A stretch of 64,000 nt of DNA, from the NCBI RefSeq assembly GCF_003259435.1, contig NZ_QLMA01000007.1, forward strand, positions 434,001 through 498,000, in the 5' to 3' direction. Origin of the DNA: Chitinophaga dinghuensis. Its GTDB lineage: Bacteria > Bacteroidota > Bacteroidia > Chitinophagales > Chitinophagaceae. Of this stretch, positions 42,388-52,456 are shown piece after piece; positions within the stretch are counted from its first letter, which is position 1, and each line of letters begins with the position of its first letter. The notes beneath the pieces are model-generated. The model saw only the letters and a list, made by a program, of their open reading frames with translations. It made no database searches and was not told the origin of the DNA. The position numbers and the translations under genes are program-made.

Positions 42388-42543
42388 TATCGAAATTATT
42401 CAAAACTCTAATCCCTGATGGATCACAATATAGGTAAGCTTACAGAATTAGCTCCCCTTTGGCCGGTATAATTTTAAGTTGGGGAATAGAGATTAAGTTT
42501 GTTTTTCTTAGGACTAGATAGTGCAAAATTGGTTGAAATTTGA

Positions 42544-42924
42544 TTATGAATAGTTGCTTATTTCTATCAAGTTTTTATCCGGATCACGAATATAAATAGA
42601 TTTTATATTTCCTATAGCTCCTGTTCTTTCCACTATTCCCTCTATAATATCAATTTTTTTTTCTTTTAGTTCGTTTAAAACATTGATGATATTGGTTTCA
42701 GCAATAAAGCACAAATCTACTGATCCTGGAGTAGGTAGATTAGCCTTAGGTTCAAATTCTTCTCCTTTCTTGTGTAGGTTGATTTTCTGATTTCCAAATA
42801 TTAACGCAACCCTATTCTTACCAAAGGTTATTTTTTTTAGATTTAACACGTCGCAATAAAATGCAACTGTCTTATCAATATCAGTGACAGTTAGTACGAT
42901 GTGATCAATCGATTTAATCTCCAT
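42544..42924 (-). CDS. VOC/glyoxalase-fold protein
   Basis: 126 aa single-domain VOC protein: I-D-H-I-V-L-T-V-T-D near the start, F-Y-C-D-V-L, G-N-Q-K-I-N-L-H, and C-terminal Y-I-R-D-P-D-K-N-L-I-E-I-S, the metal His at residue 8 and Glu near 122. Glyoxalase I, antibiotic-resistance and ring-cleavage dioxygenase families share this fold; which it is cannot be decided. AT-rich, probably acquired. Confidence 0.85.
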   Translation of the reverse strand: MEIKSIDHIVLTVTDIDKTVAFYCDVLNLKKITFGKNRVALIFGNQKINLHKKGEEFEPKANLPTPGSVDLCFIAETNIINVLNELKEKKIDIIEGIVERTGAIGNIKSIYIRDPDKNLIEISNYS

Positions 42925-43394
42925 ATTTTGGTTAAGTTTTGATATTAATATCTATGGTTAAATTATAGCTTTTTCAATTTAAAAACAAGTTAATTTGTAC
43001 TTACTTAAAACAGTTAGTAGTAGGATTTAAAAACGATTGGTATTAAAATGTCTAAGAGCGGTTATCTATAGATATATTTCAGCAATGAAAGCCCTGTTCC
43101 AGTGGGATGGACACAAAATGATCCGTGAAAGAATAAGCAGCGATCTTGCTGCACAAATATTGCTCCTCCAACAATCTGGAACAATGTGTGTGGAAGAAAC
43201 CAGTAAGTATGAGATCCGCAGTTGTAGGAGTTACTATATTTGATGAGTCGTTACTGTGCAGAGGATAAGTCCCCGTCCAGGACGGAACGTTACAGGCAAA
43301 GCGAGGTGGAGGTACTGATGGTGGCCATTTATCAGTATCATTCATTGAAATGAAAAAAACTTTCTTCGCAGCCATCCAATCCGCTACAATAGAC

Positions 43395-43570
43395 AATAAG
43401 GTTCGAATCCGCTTGAGACCTTATGAGCAACTGCCCCTAAGCAGTAGGTCATTGGTTCGAATCCAATCCGGATCATAGGTGTGGGTTCGACTCCCATCTG
43501 GGTAGCTGACTCTTAATCAGCGGGTCTATGTAATCGAACTAGGGGTTTGAACCCATCCAGAACAGGCACT
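43395..43570 (+). other. Cluster of degraded tRNA fragments
   Basis: Four tRNA-like pieces lie in a row. A T-arm GGTTCGAATCC (43400-43410). Next, an anticodon stem ACTGC/GCAGT with T-arm ATTGG-TTCGAAT-CCAAT and 3' end CCGGATCA (43430-43476). Third, a T-arm GTGGG-TTCGACT-CCCAT (43480-43497). Fourth, an anticodon arm GCTGA-CTCTTAA-TCAGC (anticodon CTT, Lys) at 43505-43521 with a later GGGGTTTGAACCC. None forms a full cloverleaf: acceptor halves are absent and one anticodon loop has six bases. Confidence 0.6.
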
Positions 43571-43624
43571 CCATAATCCTGGGAATCAATATCTTGTAGT
43601 AATTGGCTGTTAAGTACTTGTCAA

Positions 43625-46135
43625 CTAGTTACTGCCACCTTTTGATCTCCGTTGTTCATCAGCGGAACCGCTTTCTGTACGCATTTTCGGCGCTTTGCCT
43701 TTCCCGAAACGGTAAGTAAAGTTGATCGTAGCAGCTCTCGAATAAAAGTTGATCAGCCAATACTGATTCAGGTTTTTATAACTATAGGTCGATCCCTCAT
43801 CTTCAGATTGCAGGATATTCGTGACTTTGAACGCCACCGATCCTTTGTTGCCCAACACCATCTGCTTGACACCGGCACTGAGAATGTAATAGCCACCGAA
43901 AGTAGTAGCGATCACCCGGTGCTGCGATACCGCCTTGAAGCTACACTCGGCAGAAAATGTTTTACTTAAAATAAAAGTGTTGATGGCATCAAAATTAAAA
44001 GACAGGATACCATTGTTATTCAGTACATAATCATCTTCCATACCATTGAATGCCTGGCGATAAAAAGAGATAGCGTTGGAGGTATTCCACCAGCGCAATA
44101 ACTGTTTCGTATATACTATATCGAAGTTGAAAGAATAGGAACCATGAATATTGGTCGGCAGACGGGTAATCGTTACCTGATTACTGTCCAGCCGTGGCAC
44201 CGTTCCGATGTAGTTCTGGAAATTATCATAGCCGAACGTAATGAAAAGCCGGTCTTTATACGCCCACGTAAGCTCGCTGTTCACAGAAGTCTGTGGCTGC
44301 AGATTAGGATTCCCCTCATAAAAAAGTGTCGGTGATAACGGCCGCCGGAATGGGTTGAGCTGAGAATATACAGGCCGGTCAGTACGCCGACTGATCTTCA
44401 TATTCAGCGTCTGGTTCTTGTTCAGTTTGTAGTCAATAAACAGTGACGGAAACAATTGCACATAGTTTCTTTCCAGACGGAATTGCTGCAACTGCTGCTC
44501 ATTGATATTCCACGTATGCTCTGCCCTCAGCCCCACCAGGAAGCTCAGCTTTTCATATTCTTTATTAAGGTTGACATAGAGTGCATTAATGTTCTCCTGG
44601 TTCAATGTATTATCATACTTCGATGAATCTATGATATTCTGACCGCCTACCTTGTTGAAGAATTTATTGTCGTTTTTGATATCCACGTAGCTCGACTTCC
44701 AGCCAAATTCCAGTCTGGCATTATTTTTCAATAGTTGGGTATAATCTATTTTGGCGGCATAGATATTCAATTTGCGGTGTTGATCGAAGAAACTGTTCTC
44801 CTCATTCATAAGTGTGCTGTTGACATCGTAATAACGGTTTTTGATGTCCTGGTTAGCCCGACTCCAGTAGTTGGAGTAGTCCAGGTCACAGGAGATCTCC
44901 CTGCCAGTGCTGTCTATCTTGTGTGCCAGGTGCATGGACAGGGTGTAGTTAATGGGTTTGTCGTGCACGATGCTGTTAAAATCCTGGCTGCCTGTTGACA
45001 ATTTACCGTCATAATCAACCGCCTTTGAGTCAGTCGTGTTCTTCGCTAACTGAATCCCACCGATACCCGTGAGCGACAAGGTTGTCCGCTTCGACAAATA
45101 AAACTCGGCGCCAATTGCCGGGTTATAGGCCTCTGTTCCGCGGGTGATATCATTATCCGCATGTTGCCTGGTCTTAACTAATCCGTCATTGTTCAGGATA
45201 TCATTCGTAATATGATTGATGAAGAAATTTTTATTGTTCTGATAAGACCCGTTGAAGAAGAAATTATAATATTTGCTTCTCCAGCTGAGATTAAAACCGG
45301 CATTATACCTGCTGTAGTAGCTCTGCCCAAAACCCGCATTCACGCTACCATTGAAGCCATCCTTCTTCACTTTTTTCCTGACGATGTTAATGATACCACC
45401 ACTGCCGGCAGCATCATAGCGTGCGCCAGGTTTGGCAATGATCTCTATCTTCGAAATACTGGAAGAGGCCATCCCACGGAGCTGGTCCGCAATATCTTCC
45501 GGCGACATCATCACAGCTTTGCCGTCCATAAATACCATTACCCCTCTTTTGCCGTTAATGGCGACCACTCCGTTCTGATCCACCTGCACGCCGGGCAAGC
45601 GTTCCATCACTTCCAGCACGTTGGCGCCTTCCGAGATGATACTATTCTCTACATTCACCACCGTTTTATCGATCTGTCGTTCTATCAGTGGTATTCTGGC
45701 TCGTACTTCCACACCAGTTAAATTATTTGAAGCGCTCTGCAGCGGTAGTTTCCCGAGTGAGATAGCGGTACTGCTCATCTGTAAATTATAGCGGCGCAAT
45801 TTTTCAAACCCAAGGATATTGATCTCTATAAAGTAGTTATCTGTTTTTACAGCACTGAAGGCAAAAACGCCTTGCTCATTGCTCAGGGCTGTTTTATAAA
45901 TAACCGAGTCGGCAGTTCTTTTCAGCAACACTACGGCATCGCGCAGGGGGGTACCTTCGCTGTTCACAATGGTTCCACTGATATCGGCTGCTGTGGGCGT
46001 CTGTGCGTATAGTGTCTGTAATGAAGAATGAAGAAGCAATAACAGCAACAGTAATATTTTGATAACATGTCGCAGAAATGGGTTAACAGTGGCTCTTTCG
46101 GCAGGTGATAGTGTGTAGGGAGGGTAATATAGCAT
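43625..46135 (-). CDS. TonB-dependent outer-membrane receptor (OMP_b-brl_3 type)
   Basis: 836 aa. A basic start and leucine-rich helix (L-L-L-L-L-L-L-L-H-S-S) form the signal peptide, cleaved near L-Y-A-Q. A carboxypeptidase-regulatory-like domain follows (I-S-G-T-I-V-N-S-E-G-T-P-L), then a plug with I-S-K-I-E-I-I-A-K-P-G-A-R-Y-D-A-A-G-S-G-G-I-I-N-I-V, and a barrel of about 20 strands. No SusD partner. It is the same type as the receptor at 1310. Cargo unknown. Its tail is S-A-D-E-Q-R-R-S-K-G-G-S-N, a flexible extension past the last strand. Confidence 0.85.
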   Translation of the reverse strand: MLYYPPYTLSPAERATVNPFLRHVIKILLLLLLLLHSSLQTLYAQTPTAADISGTIVNSEGTPLRDAVVLLKRTADSVIYKTALSNEQGVFAFSAVKTDNYFIEINILGFEKLRRYNLQMSSTAISLGKLPLQSASNNLTGVEVRARIPLIERQIDKTVVNVENSIISEGANVLEVMERLPGVQVDQNGVVAINGKRGVMVFMDGKAVMMSPEDIADQLRGMASSSISKIEIIAKPGARYDAAGSGGIINIVRKKVKKDGFNGSVNAGFGQSYYSRYNAGFNLSWRSKYYNFFFNGSYQNNKNFFINHITNDILNNDGLVKTRQHADNDITRGTEAYNPAIGAEFYLSKRTTLSLTGIGGIQLAKNTTDSKAVDYDGKLSTGSQDFNSIVHDKPINYTLSMHLAHKIDSTGREISCDLDYSNYWSRANQDIKNRYYDVNSTLMNEENSFFDQHRKLNIYAAKIDYTQLLKNNARLEFGWKSSYVDIKNDNKFFNKVGGQNIIDSSKYDNTLNQENINALYVNLNKEYEKLSFLVGLRAEHTWNINEQQLQQFRLERNYVQLFPSLFIDYKLNKNQTLNMKISRRTDRPVYSQLNPFRRPLSPTLFYEGNPNLQPQTSVNSELTWAYKDRLFITFGYDNFQNYIGTVPRLDSNQVTITRLPTNIHGSYSFNFDIVYTKQLLRWWNTSNAISFYRQAFNGMEDDYVLNNNGILSFNFDAINTFILSKTFSAECSFKAVSQHRVIATTFGGYYILSAGVKQMVLGNKGSVAFKVTNILQSEDEGSTYSYKNLNQYWLINFYSRAATINFTYRFGKGKAPKMRTESGSADEQRRSKGGSN

Positions 46136-46756
46136 ATAGCAATTTTTTTTAGAACGATGAATATTGGTGACAGGACCATATGATATATGCTACCTGTTGT
46201 GGATGATCAGAAGTCGCTGAACACAACGGCAAACATGGCGCGGTAGTCAGCGTAATTATCTTCGGTAACTTCCACACCATTCCATCTCACACAGTAATTT
46301 AAAAAGAGAAAAATGTTCAGGTTTACTGTTGGCAGCAATATGTGATTTACAATTGCTTTTTGGTTAACTAATGATAATTGCCCACAAAGAAGATACACAC
46401 TTGGCTGATCGGATAACCAAAAAAACAATGGCTTGGACTAATTATCTTGCTAAATATAAGTTAAAAAGTAAAATTGACAATAGTACAACTGCGCAATTTT
46501 ATTTCAGGTTTTTGGGTTTGACATAAATAAAGATCCCCATCGAAAGCCTCTGAGTCTGACTGTGACCTAAATCGTAGTAATAATGGATTTTGTCACCTTT
46601 TCTATTCTTCATTCCAATGGAATTCATACGCACATAGATTTAAGTGATAAAATCAGAAAACGCTAATAGAATTCCCCGACATCGTGTATCTTGCCACCCC
46701 GGCAGGCTACGGGACAAAGGATTGAGTCCATCCGATGAGTATTGAGTAACGGAGTA
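46136..46756. other. Gene-free interval upstream of the receptor
   Basis: About 620 AT-rich bases with no credible reading frame; the 73-codon frame in it lacks protein character. It should carry the promoter of the minus-strand receptor. No RNA structure is evident. Confidence 0.5.
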
Positions 46757-46788
46757 CAAAAGGCCGTTCTATCTGGAACGACCTTTTG
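46757..46788 (-). terminator. Hairpin terminator
   Basis: CAAAAGGCCGTTC and GAACGACCTTTTG (one mismatch) around a 6-base loop, 22 bases after the end of the minus-strand gene at 46810; on that strand the stem is followed by only a weak T-run. Confidence 0.7.
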
Positions 46789-46809
46789 CTTTACATCATT
46801 TATTGAATG

Positions 46810-47763
46810 CTACATCGATTTCTCTTTCAACTGCACTCCCTGAAACTGGTACTCTTCCTTATAATCCTTCGTTTGTAATATAACACTGTACTCTTCCTGA
46901 GATTCGCTGTAGGAGATTAATACATGAAATGGTTGTCCATTTTCCCTGTCCGTCAGCTCAAATTTTTGAGATTGAGACATTTCGTCATATGCGGCTCCTG
47001 TTACCTGGAAAGTGCGGGTATAATTCAAGCTTCGAATCTCGAATGTTTTTGTATTCAAAGTAATTGTCCATGCCGATTTATCTGCAGACATACCTTTCCC
47101 GGGTTTCTTCCACAGCACTGCATTGCTTTTGAAAATAATCTGCTGGAAGCCCTTGTCTCTTATTGCAGGTTTCGTGCCGGGTGCAACTGCGTGATCAGTA
47201 TTTACCGGAATGACGAAATTTGCAAGCAGTGCAGATTCCTCCTTTTTCGCTTTTCCTGTCTGCGCCTGCTGGGATTGAATTTCCTGAGCAGTCATCGCTA
47301 CTTCATTAACTTCTAGAGACTCTAGGCAATTGCCAATAAACACAGATTCCCCCGCCAGAAAAACCAACTTTTTAGAGCCTACGTTTTCCGCACCAACCTG
47401 TGCTAACTGGGAAGTAGAAAATCCTTTGTCGATAAACGACATCGGTGTAATGGCATAGACTGTTTTGTTGGTACCAGGAATCGCCTGAGCGTCATTGAAG
47501 ATGATGCCATAGCTTTCTGCAGCCATCAGGTTACCTCTATTTACATTGAAGACGATGCCTGGATTGGAAAAGAACATTGCATTGCAAAAGCTGCCGGAAG
47601 TTTGCATCCCCGAACCTATTTCTACCCGCATTGATTTGTTTGCTTCCAATACCCATTTCTTACCCGGAGGTACTGTTTTAGGGACTTGGGTGAGCAGTTT
47701 TTTGTTCTGAGAGAAAACGTTCAAGGTACTAAATAGGGATAGTACTAAAAACAGGTGTTTCAT
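46810..47763 (-). CDS. Hypothetical secreted protein
   Basis: 317 aa. Signal peptide MKHLFLVLSLFSTLNVFSQ with cleavage near F-S-Q. The mature protein is beta-rich and contains V-P-P-G-K-K-W-V-L-E near the start, as in proteins with small extracellular beta-sandwich domains. I do not recognise the family. ATG at 47781 (6 codons earlier) is an alternative. It is a single gene, terminated at 46757. Confidence 0.72.
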   Translation of the reverse strand: MKHLFLVLSLFSTLNVFSQNKKLLTQVPKTVPPGKKWVLEANKSMRVEIGSGMQTSGSFCNAMFFSNPGIVFNVNRGNLMAAESYGIIFNDAQAIPGTNKTVYAITPMSFIDKGFSTSQLAQVGAENVGSKKLVFLAGESVFIGNCLESLEVNEVAMTAQEIQSQQAQTGKAKKEESALLANFVIPVNTDHAVAPGTKPAIRDKGFQQIIFKSNAVLWKKPGKGMSADKSAWTITLNTKTFEIRSLNYTRTFQVTGAAYDEMSQSQKFELTDRENGQPFHVLISYSESQEEYSVILQTKDYKEEYQFQGVQLKEKSM

Positions 47764-47980
47764 GGGTAATAAGAATTTCATACTGGATAGGTGTTATAGG
47801 ATACTAGTTTCTTGATGTCATAAAAGTATATAACAAAAAGAAATATTATGGGTGTATTTTTTAATAGATAAGAATAGCAACATAGTTGCTTTTGTCAAAT
47901 ACGTGCAGGCGTAAATGTTTGGAGTTTTATGATTTAGCCCCAAAAAAGAGGGTTACAAATCTAAGATTTACTACCCTCTA

Positions 47981-48053
47981 GTGCCCAGAACAGGAATCGA
48001 ACCTGCACTCTGTGGAGCTGATGGGAATCGAACCCGTGTTCGACTCCTTGCCT
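47981..48053 (-). other. Two degraded tRNA/tmRNA 3' halves
   Basis: On the minus strand ACGGG-TTCGATT-CCCATCAGCTCCA (48032-48011) has the T-arm and the CAGCTCCA acceptor end typical of tmRNA (ssrA). Directly after it lies GCAGG-TTCGATT-CCTGTTCTGGGCA (48006-47982), the 3' half of another tRNA. No tag-peptide frame or 5' tRNA half is present, so these are remnants or att-site scars. Confidence 0.55.
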
Positions 48054-48101
48054 TTATGCCGTTTGGGATAGCTAAAGGACAGCAAAACCAATTTTGAAAT
48101 A

Positions 48102-48317
48102 GTGGAGTCTAAGCATATTACATCTTTATTTTCACCTGGACAAAAGATGTTGTATCAAGATATGGTACCTAATTTTTATAGTGGAAGTTTGCTAATGAGT
48201 TCAGATGTAGAAATAGCCGAAGCCAGTGTATTTTGGGATATAACCGGCCTTCAACCTATGAATTTGTATCGCAAGGAGTCTAGGATGATGTTGTTTCCTT
48301 ACTTTGGCTTTACTTAA
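48102..48317 (+). CDS. Weak small reading frame
   Basis: 71 codons from a GTG. The protein (E-S-K-H-I-T-S-L-F-S-P-G-Q) has mixed composition and no signal peptide or family. It lies among tRNA fragments; probably a remnant. Confidence 0.25.
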   Translation: MESKHITSLFSPGQKMLYQDMVPNFYSGSLLMSSDVEIAEASVFWDITGLQPMNLYRKESRMMLFPYFGFT

Positions 48318-48404
48318 TTCGATTATGACATAGCATAATTCAAAGTTGTGTTATACCGACAGTAAATCAGGTAATAAATTTGTTAAGAACAAAATGGCTA
48401 ATAA

Positions 48405-48794
48405 ATGATAAGGAAAATTCTTCCAGTATTTATGATTGTATTCGTTGCCACTACTAGTGCTATGGCCCAGAATAAACCACAAACCATGAAAATCTGTGCT
48501 AGGCTATTGGAACCGATCAAGACAAAAGTAACCTGTGGCATATTTTCATATGTAGAATTACTAATTTTTTCACTAGAGGAACCTGGGCAAACATTAAGAG
48601 AGGATCAGAAAATAGGAGTGTATTTACAATGTCCGGCAGAATATACGAACGAATTGATAGTGGGTGAATCGTATAATATTGTTATTACTAAGGATACCAG
48701 TTCGATTCGAGAGAGTATTAATATAAATACATCTAAAGATAGGAAATTAAAGATAATAGGTTTAATAAAGAAAATTTCAAGTTCTGCAAGGTAA
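48405..48794 (+). CDS. Hypothetical secreted protein
   Basis: 129 aa, signal peptide with cleavage near A-M-A-Q. The mature part, about 107 aa, contains two Cys residues early (K-I-C-A-R and V-T-C-G-I) and a third later (Q-C-P-A), and strand-like I-G-V-Y-L-Q-C and Y-N-I-V-I-T-K-D-T. No family recognised. Standalone gene. Confidence 0.6.
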   Translation: MIRKILPVFMIVFVATTSAMAQNKPQTMKICARLLEPIKTKVTCGIFSYVELLIFSLEEPGQTLREDQKIGVYLQCPAEYTNELIVGESYNIVITKDTSSIRESININTSKDRKLKIIGLIKKISSSAR

Positions 48795-50446
48795 AATTTA
48801 TTATTCTCCACCTTTTTAAAAAAAAATACCATTCAAATAATGATTAATGGACAGCATTTGGCAATCGCACTGCTAAATCTGTTACCACTGGTTTTTTTAG
48901 ACACTGGATACATTTTACGAACCCCATCTGAATAGAAATCTACTCTCTGCTTACTAGCGGGATTAATCGGCAATTGCCTTGCTAAACGTCCTTGAAGAAC
49001 TTTATCTATGGAGGATGTATGGATACTAGGTGCTTGGTACTAGCTGTAGAAAAGCTGGCGAAAAGATATTATCATCTAAACTCCCATCTTTATTTAGTCC
49101 AACTCGAAATCCGGTTCCAGTATTCTCAAACAAAACTGTACCAAGTCGCAAATGCTGTTGGTATTAGCACCACAGTTACCCTTGTTTTCATCAAATAACA
49201 AGTGGAAGGTACCTAACTTTCAGAGACAGTTAGCAAAAGTATTTGAAACACTGAAACCTGCCTGCAGGATGCTGTTTGTGTTAGCATGGATAATGCTAAG
49301 TTTTTTTTGATACACCGTATTCTGAATGAAATTCCATAACAAGGCAAAGATACAATATACAGTGACCTGCATTAAGATTGCATGAATGGTACATTTTAGT
49401 AGTATGCTACATAACGTTAGGATACCTTTTGTAATTGTTTTGAATAGATGTATGTATGGTGAAGTGTATAGTGTAATAATGCCTTAAGTTGGCTACTGTG
49501 GCTGATGTGATGTTGTATTGATTGTTGTTTGCGTATTTTACTGCGCAATAACTGCAGTGAATAGGAATCCTGTTAATTGATGTGAAATTAAATTTGGAGG
49601 TTAGAGTTTTTTTTGTATTATTGCTGTATAGATGCCGCACTGAGGAGAGCCTAGATTTCAGCACACTTTTATTGTTGTTTACAAGTTTGTGCCCTGGACG
49701 TCAAGAGCATTTTTTCCCGAAAACTTTTATAGTACCTCGTTTATTGTTAACGTTTTGGTTATAAACCCTCAAATATTCATTATATGGACTCTTTAGAGAT
49801 TTACACAAAATGCCGGCCAACATGAGCGTTGTTCTTTAAGCCTTTGCCTGAGTGCTAACTAGGGCGTTTTTTTTGACTTTATTTGATCAATTTGGAGTGA
49901 CTGTCTAATGCAATACTACGCAGGTAGTATGGTCGTTTGGTTCGTATTCCATCACGTTATTCATTATTATCGTTATCGGGCGGCGCCCGGTAGGAGCATT
50001 TCTGTAATTCCATCGATTACTATCGCAACTGTTATGTTTTATACAGTTCGTTGGTAAGTATTTCATATTTTTTTACTTATGCATCACCCGTGTAGAGATG
50101 CATAAAGTATGAGGTTAACCTGCATTAATGAAGGCCCTCTGATAACCGTTATTTTATTCACTCACCTCGCATTATTCCAGTCGGAATGGTAAGATATCCC
50201 TTTGTCTTTACTATCCTGGATAATGCTGGAAATTATTTTTGATATGTGGACGACCCATCAATCCTTCAGTATCCGCCCTGTTGCAGTTTTGGGAGTGGTA
50301 TTTCCCCGGCTTCCGAAAGTCTGCCAGCCCTTGTTAGATGTAAGTATACCCTATGCAGCGGCTCCGCGTACCCATAACAGTATTATGATTTCCTATTGAC
50401 TACGCCCTACGTGTTCCTGTAATTTCATCATTAATAAAGTGGACCT
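48795..50446. other. Long gene-free interval before the NRPS cluster
   Basis: About 1.65 kb with only short frames lacking protein character. It includes a small GC-rich inverted repeat (CGGGC-GGC-GCCCG at 49979-49991). It must contain the cluster promoter, but no clear TTTG-N19-TAnnTTTG was found. It may be decayed DNA or hold an unrecognised RNA. Confidence 0.45.
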
Positions 50447-52456
50447 GTGATCATTGGATTTTTATTCAAACATGCCGTATCGTTTCCTGATCGGATAGCA
50501 TTTACATTGTTGGAAGATGGTGAGTCGCGCGTGCGAAGGATCTCCTATAGCGAACTGTATAAACATGTACAACGACTAGGAGAGCACCTGAAGCAGCAGC
50601 GTGCGGGTAATACCGTTGCCTTATTGCTTTATCAGGATGTAATCGATTTTACCATTGCATTTCTTGCCTGTCAGTATGCTGGTATTATTGCAGTACCAAT
50701 TTATTTTGCCAGAGGTACCAAGCATGTATCAAGGATGCATACGCTGGTGGAAGATGCTGCAATAACGATGATATTGACAAGCGATAACCTGGCCACATAT
50801 GTGCAGCAACATTTCGCTAGCGCCAATAGCGCTATCAGCGTACTGGTTACCGATCACGGGAAATTTCCTGACGTTATGCAAAGACATGCTCCTGCGGAAG
50901 ACCAGGAAATTGCGTTCCTGCAATATACTTCCGGTTCTACCGGTAAGCCCAAAGGAGTGATGGTAACAGCTTCCTCCCTGGTGCATAACCAGGAGGTAAT
51001 ACGACATGCCTTTGGTTGCGATGAGAGCGCTGTTATTTTTTCCTGGTTGCCCTTCCATCATGATATGGGACTCATAGGGAGTCTGCTTCATACCATCTAT
51101 ATTGGATGTTCCTGTGTGCTGATGCCTCCCGCTCACTTCATTCAACGGCCATTCCGATGGTTATCCGCTATTTCTTCCTATAAAGTAACCCATAGCGGAG
51201 GGCCTAATTTCGGATATGATCTATGCGTTAGCAGAATCACTCCGGAAGAACTTTCCACACTGGACCTCTCTTCCTGGAAAGTAGCCTATAACGGCGCTGA
51301 GCCCGTAAGGTATGATACAATACGCGCATTCAGTAATTATTTTCGTACAGCCGGTTTCCGTGAGGAAGCGTTTCATCCCTGCTACGGTCTTGCTGAGGCT
51401 ACGCTAATGGTGACCGGCGTGAGATCCGCACCTTTGCCTTTGTTGATGCATATCAGCAAAGACAGTGCTACAGCAGATTATATGCAGCCAATGCCTGCCA
51501 ATTCCCCAGATATTATTACACTCGTTAGCTCGGGCACCGTAACGTCCGATATGGATGTAAAGATCATTTCACCGGTGAGTGAACAAGTGTGCGGTGAACG
51601 AGAAGTGGGAGAGGTCTGCATTTGCGGTGACAGCGTTACAGATGGATACTGGCGGAAAGATAATACCACACTCTTCTATATGCTGGAAGACCGCCGCTAT
51701 CTCAGAACGGGCGACCTGGGATTCCTTTCTGCTAATGAACTTTTTGTACATGGCCGCTTGAAAGAAATGCTGATCATTCGCGGCGAAAATTTTTACCCGT
51801 ATGATATTGAATACTGCGTGTCTCAATGTCATGATGCTATAGAACCAAATGGCGTAGCAGCCTTTAGTGTGCTGCAACCTCAGGAGTCATTTGTAATCAT
51901 TGCTGAAATAAAACGCAAGGCCATTCAACAGACAGACCTGGAGCAAGTGTTAATTGCTATCAGTAAAAATATCGCTGGGACCTTTGGTATCACTCCGCAT
52001 GAAATTATTCTGACATCTCCGCTAGGTATTCCGAGAACGACCAGCGGAAAATTGCAGCGCGGTAAATGTGCCACACATTACCAGGAACAGACATTTAACG
52101 TGTTGGCTTCTTCTATCAGTCATGCCAGCACTAGTGCGACTGTACCCGCCGCTGTGGCGGCACTGCCCGAAAACCCTGACACCAATGCTATCAGACAATA
52201 TGTGCTGTCTATCATTTCTTCCAGAACGGGTATACCACATCATACTTTTTCTTCTGAAGATATAGAACTAACGGAGTTGGGACTCGACTCACTCCGCTCT
52301 ATGGAAGTTATCAATACTATTAACAAGGATCTGCAGATCAATCTGGAAGCATCTGTGTTGTTACGCAACAGCACTATGTCTGCCTTGACAGAAAGTATCG
52401 AAAGCCTCCTCTGGCTGAAATCTGCACATGCCACCGGGAATGAGATTATCATATGA
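50447..52456 (+). CDS. Fatty acyl-AMP ligase fused to an acyl-carrier protein
   Basis: 669 aa. The FAAL (AMP-forming) domain (about 1-560) has Y-T-S-G-S-T-G-K-P-K-G near residue 160, W-L-P-F-H-H-D-M-G-L-I-G, Y-N-G-A-E-P-V, Y-G-L-A-E-A-T and the final Lys-bearing T-T-S-G-K-L-Q-R-G-K. A carrier domain follows with L-G-L-D-S-L-R-S-M-E-V, the Ser (near residue 615) taking the phosphopantetheine. Such starters load a long-chain fatty acid directly onto the carrier without CoA. The GTG at 50447 is the start; the end overlaps the next gene (ATGA). Confidence 0.92.
   Translation: MIIGFLFKHAVSFPDRIAFTLLEDGESRVRRISYSELYKHVQRLGEHLKQQRAGNTVALLLYQDVIDFTIAFLACQYAGIIAVPIYFARGTKHVSRMHTLVEDAAITMILTSDNLATYVQQHFASANSAISVLVTDHGKFPDVMQRHAPAEDQEIAFLQYTSGSTGKPKGVMVTASSLVHNQEVIRHAFGCDESAVIFSWLPFHHDMGLIGSLLHTIYIGCSCVLMPPAHFIQRPFRWLSAISSYKVTHSGGPNFGYDLCVSRITPEELSTLDLSSWKVAYNGAEPVRYDTIRAFSNYFRTAGFREEAFHPCYGLAEATLMVTGVRSAPLPLLMHISKDSATADYMQPMPANSPDIITLVSSGTVTSDMDVKIISPVSEQVCGEREVGEVCICGDSVTDGYWRKDNTTLFYMLEDRRYLRTGDLGFLSANELFVHGRLKEMLIIRGENFYPYDIEYCVSQCHDAIEPNGVAAFSVLQPQESFVIIAEIKRKAIQQTDLEQVLIAISKNIAGTFGITPHEIILTSPLGIPRTTSGKLQRGKCATHYQEQTFNVLASSISHASTSATVPAAVAALPENPDTNAIRQYVLSIISSRTGIPHHTFSSEDIELTELGLDSLRSMEVINTINKDLQINLEASVLLRNSTMSALTESIESLLWLKSAHATGNEIII

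Noticed and set aside
43037-43243. A 68-codon frame near the tRNA fragments
   Set aside because: No recognisable domain and probably chance; an antisense frame of similar length exists.
46207-46428. A 73-codon frame upstream of the receptor at 46135
   Set aside because: No signal peptide, family or start context; composition is that of intergenic DNA.
48992-49764. Short frames in the gene-free region
   Set aside because: Low-complexity or random-looking products, none with support from neighbours or motifs.
49979-49991. GC-rich hairpin CGGGC-GGC-GCCCG
   Set aside because: Short, isolated, with no T-run; not claimed as a terminator or operator.
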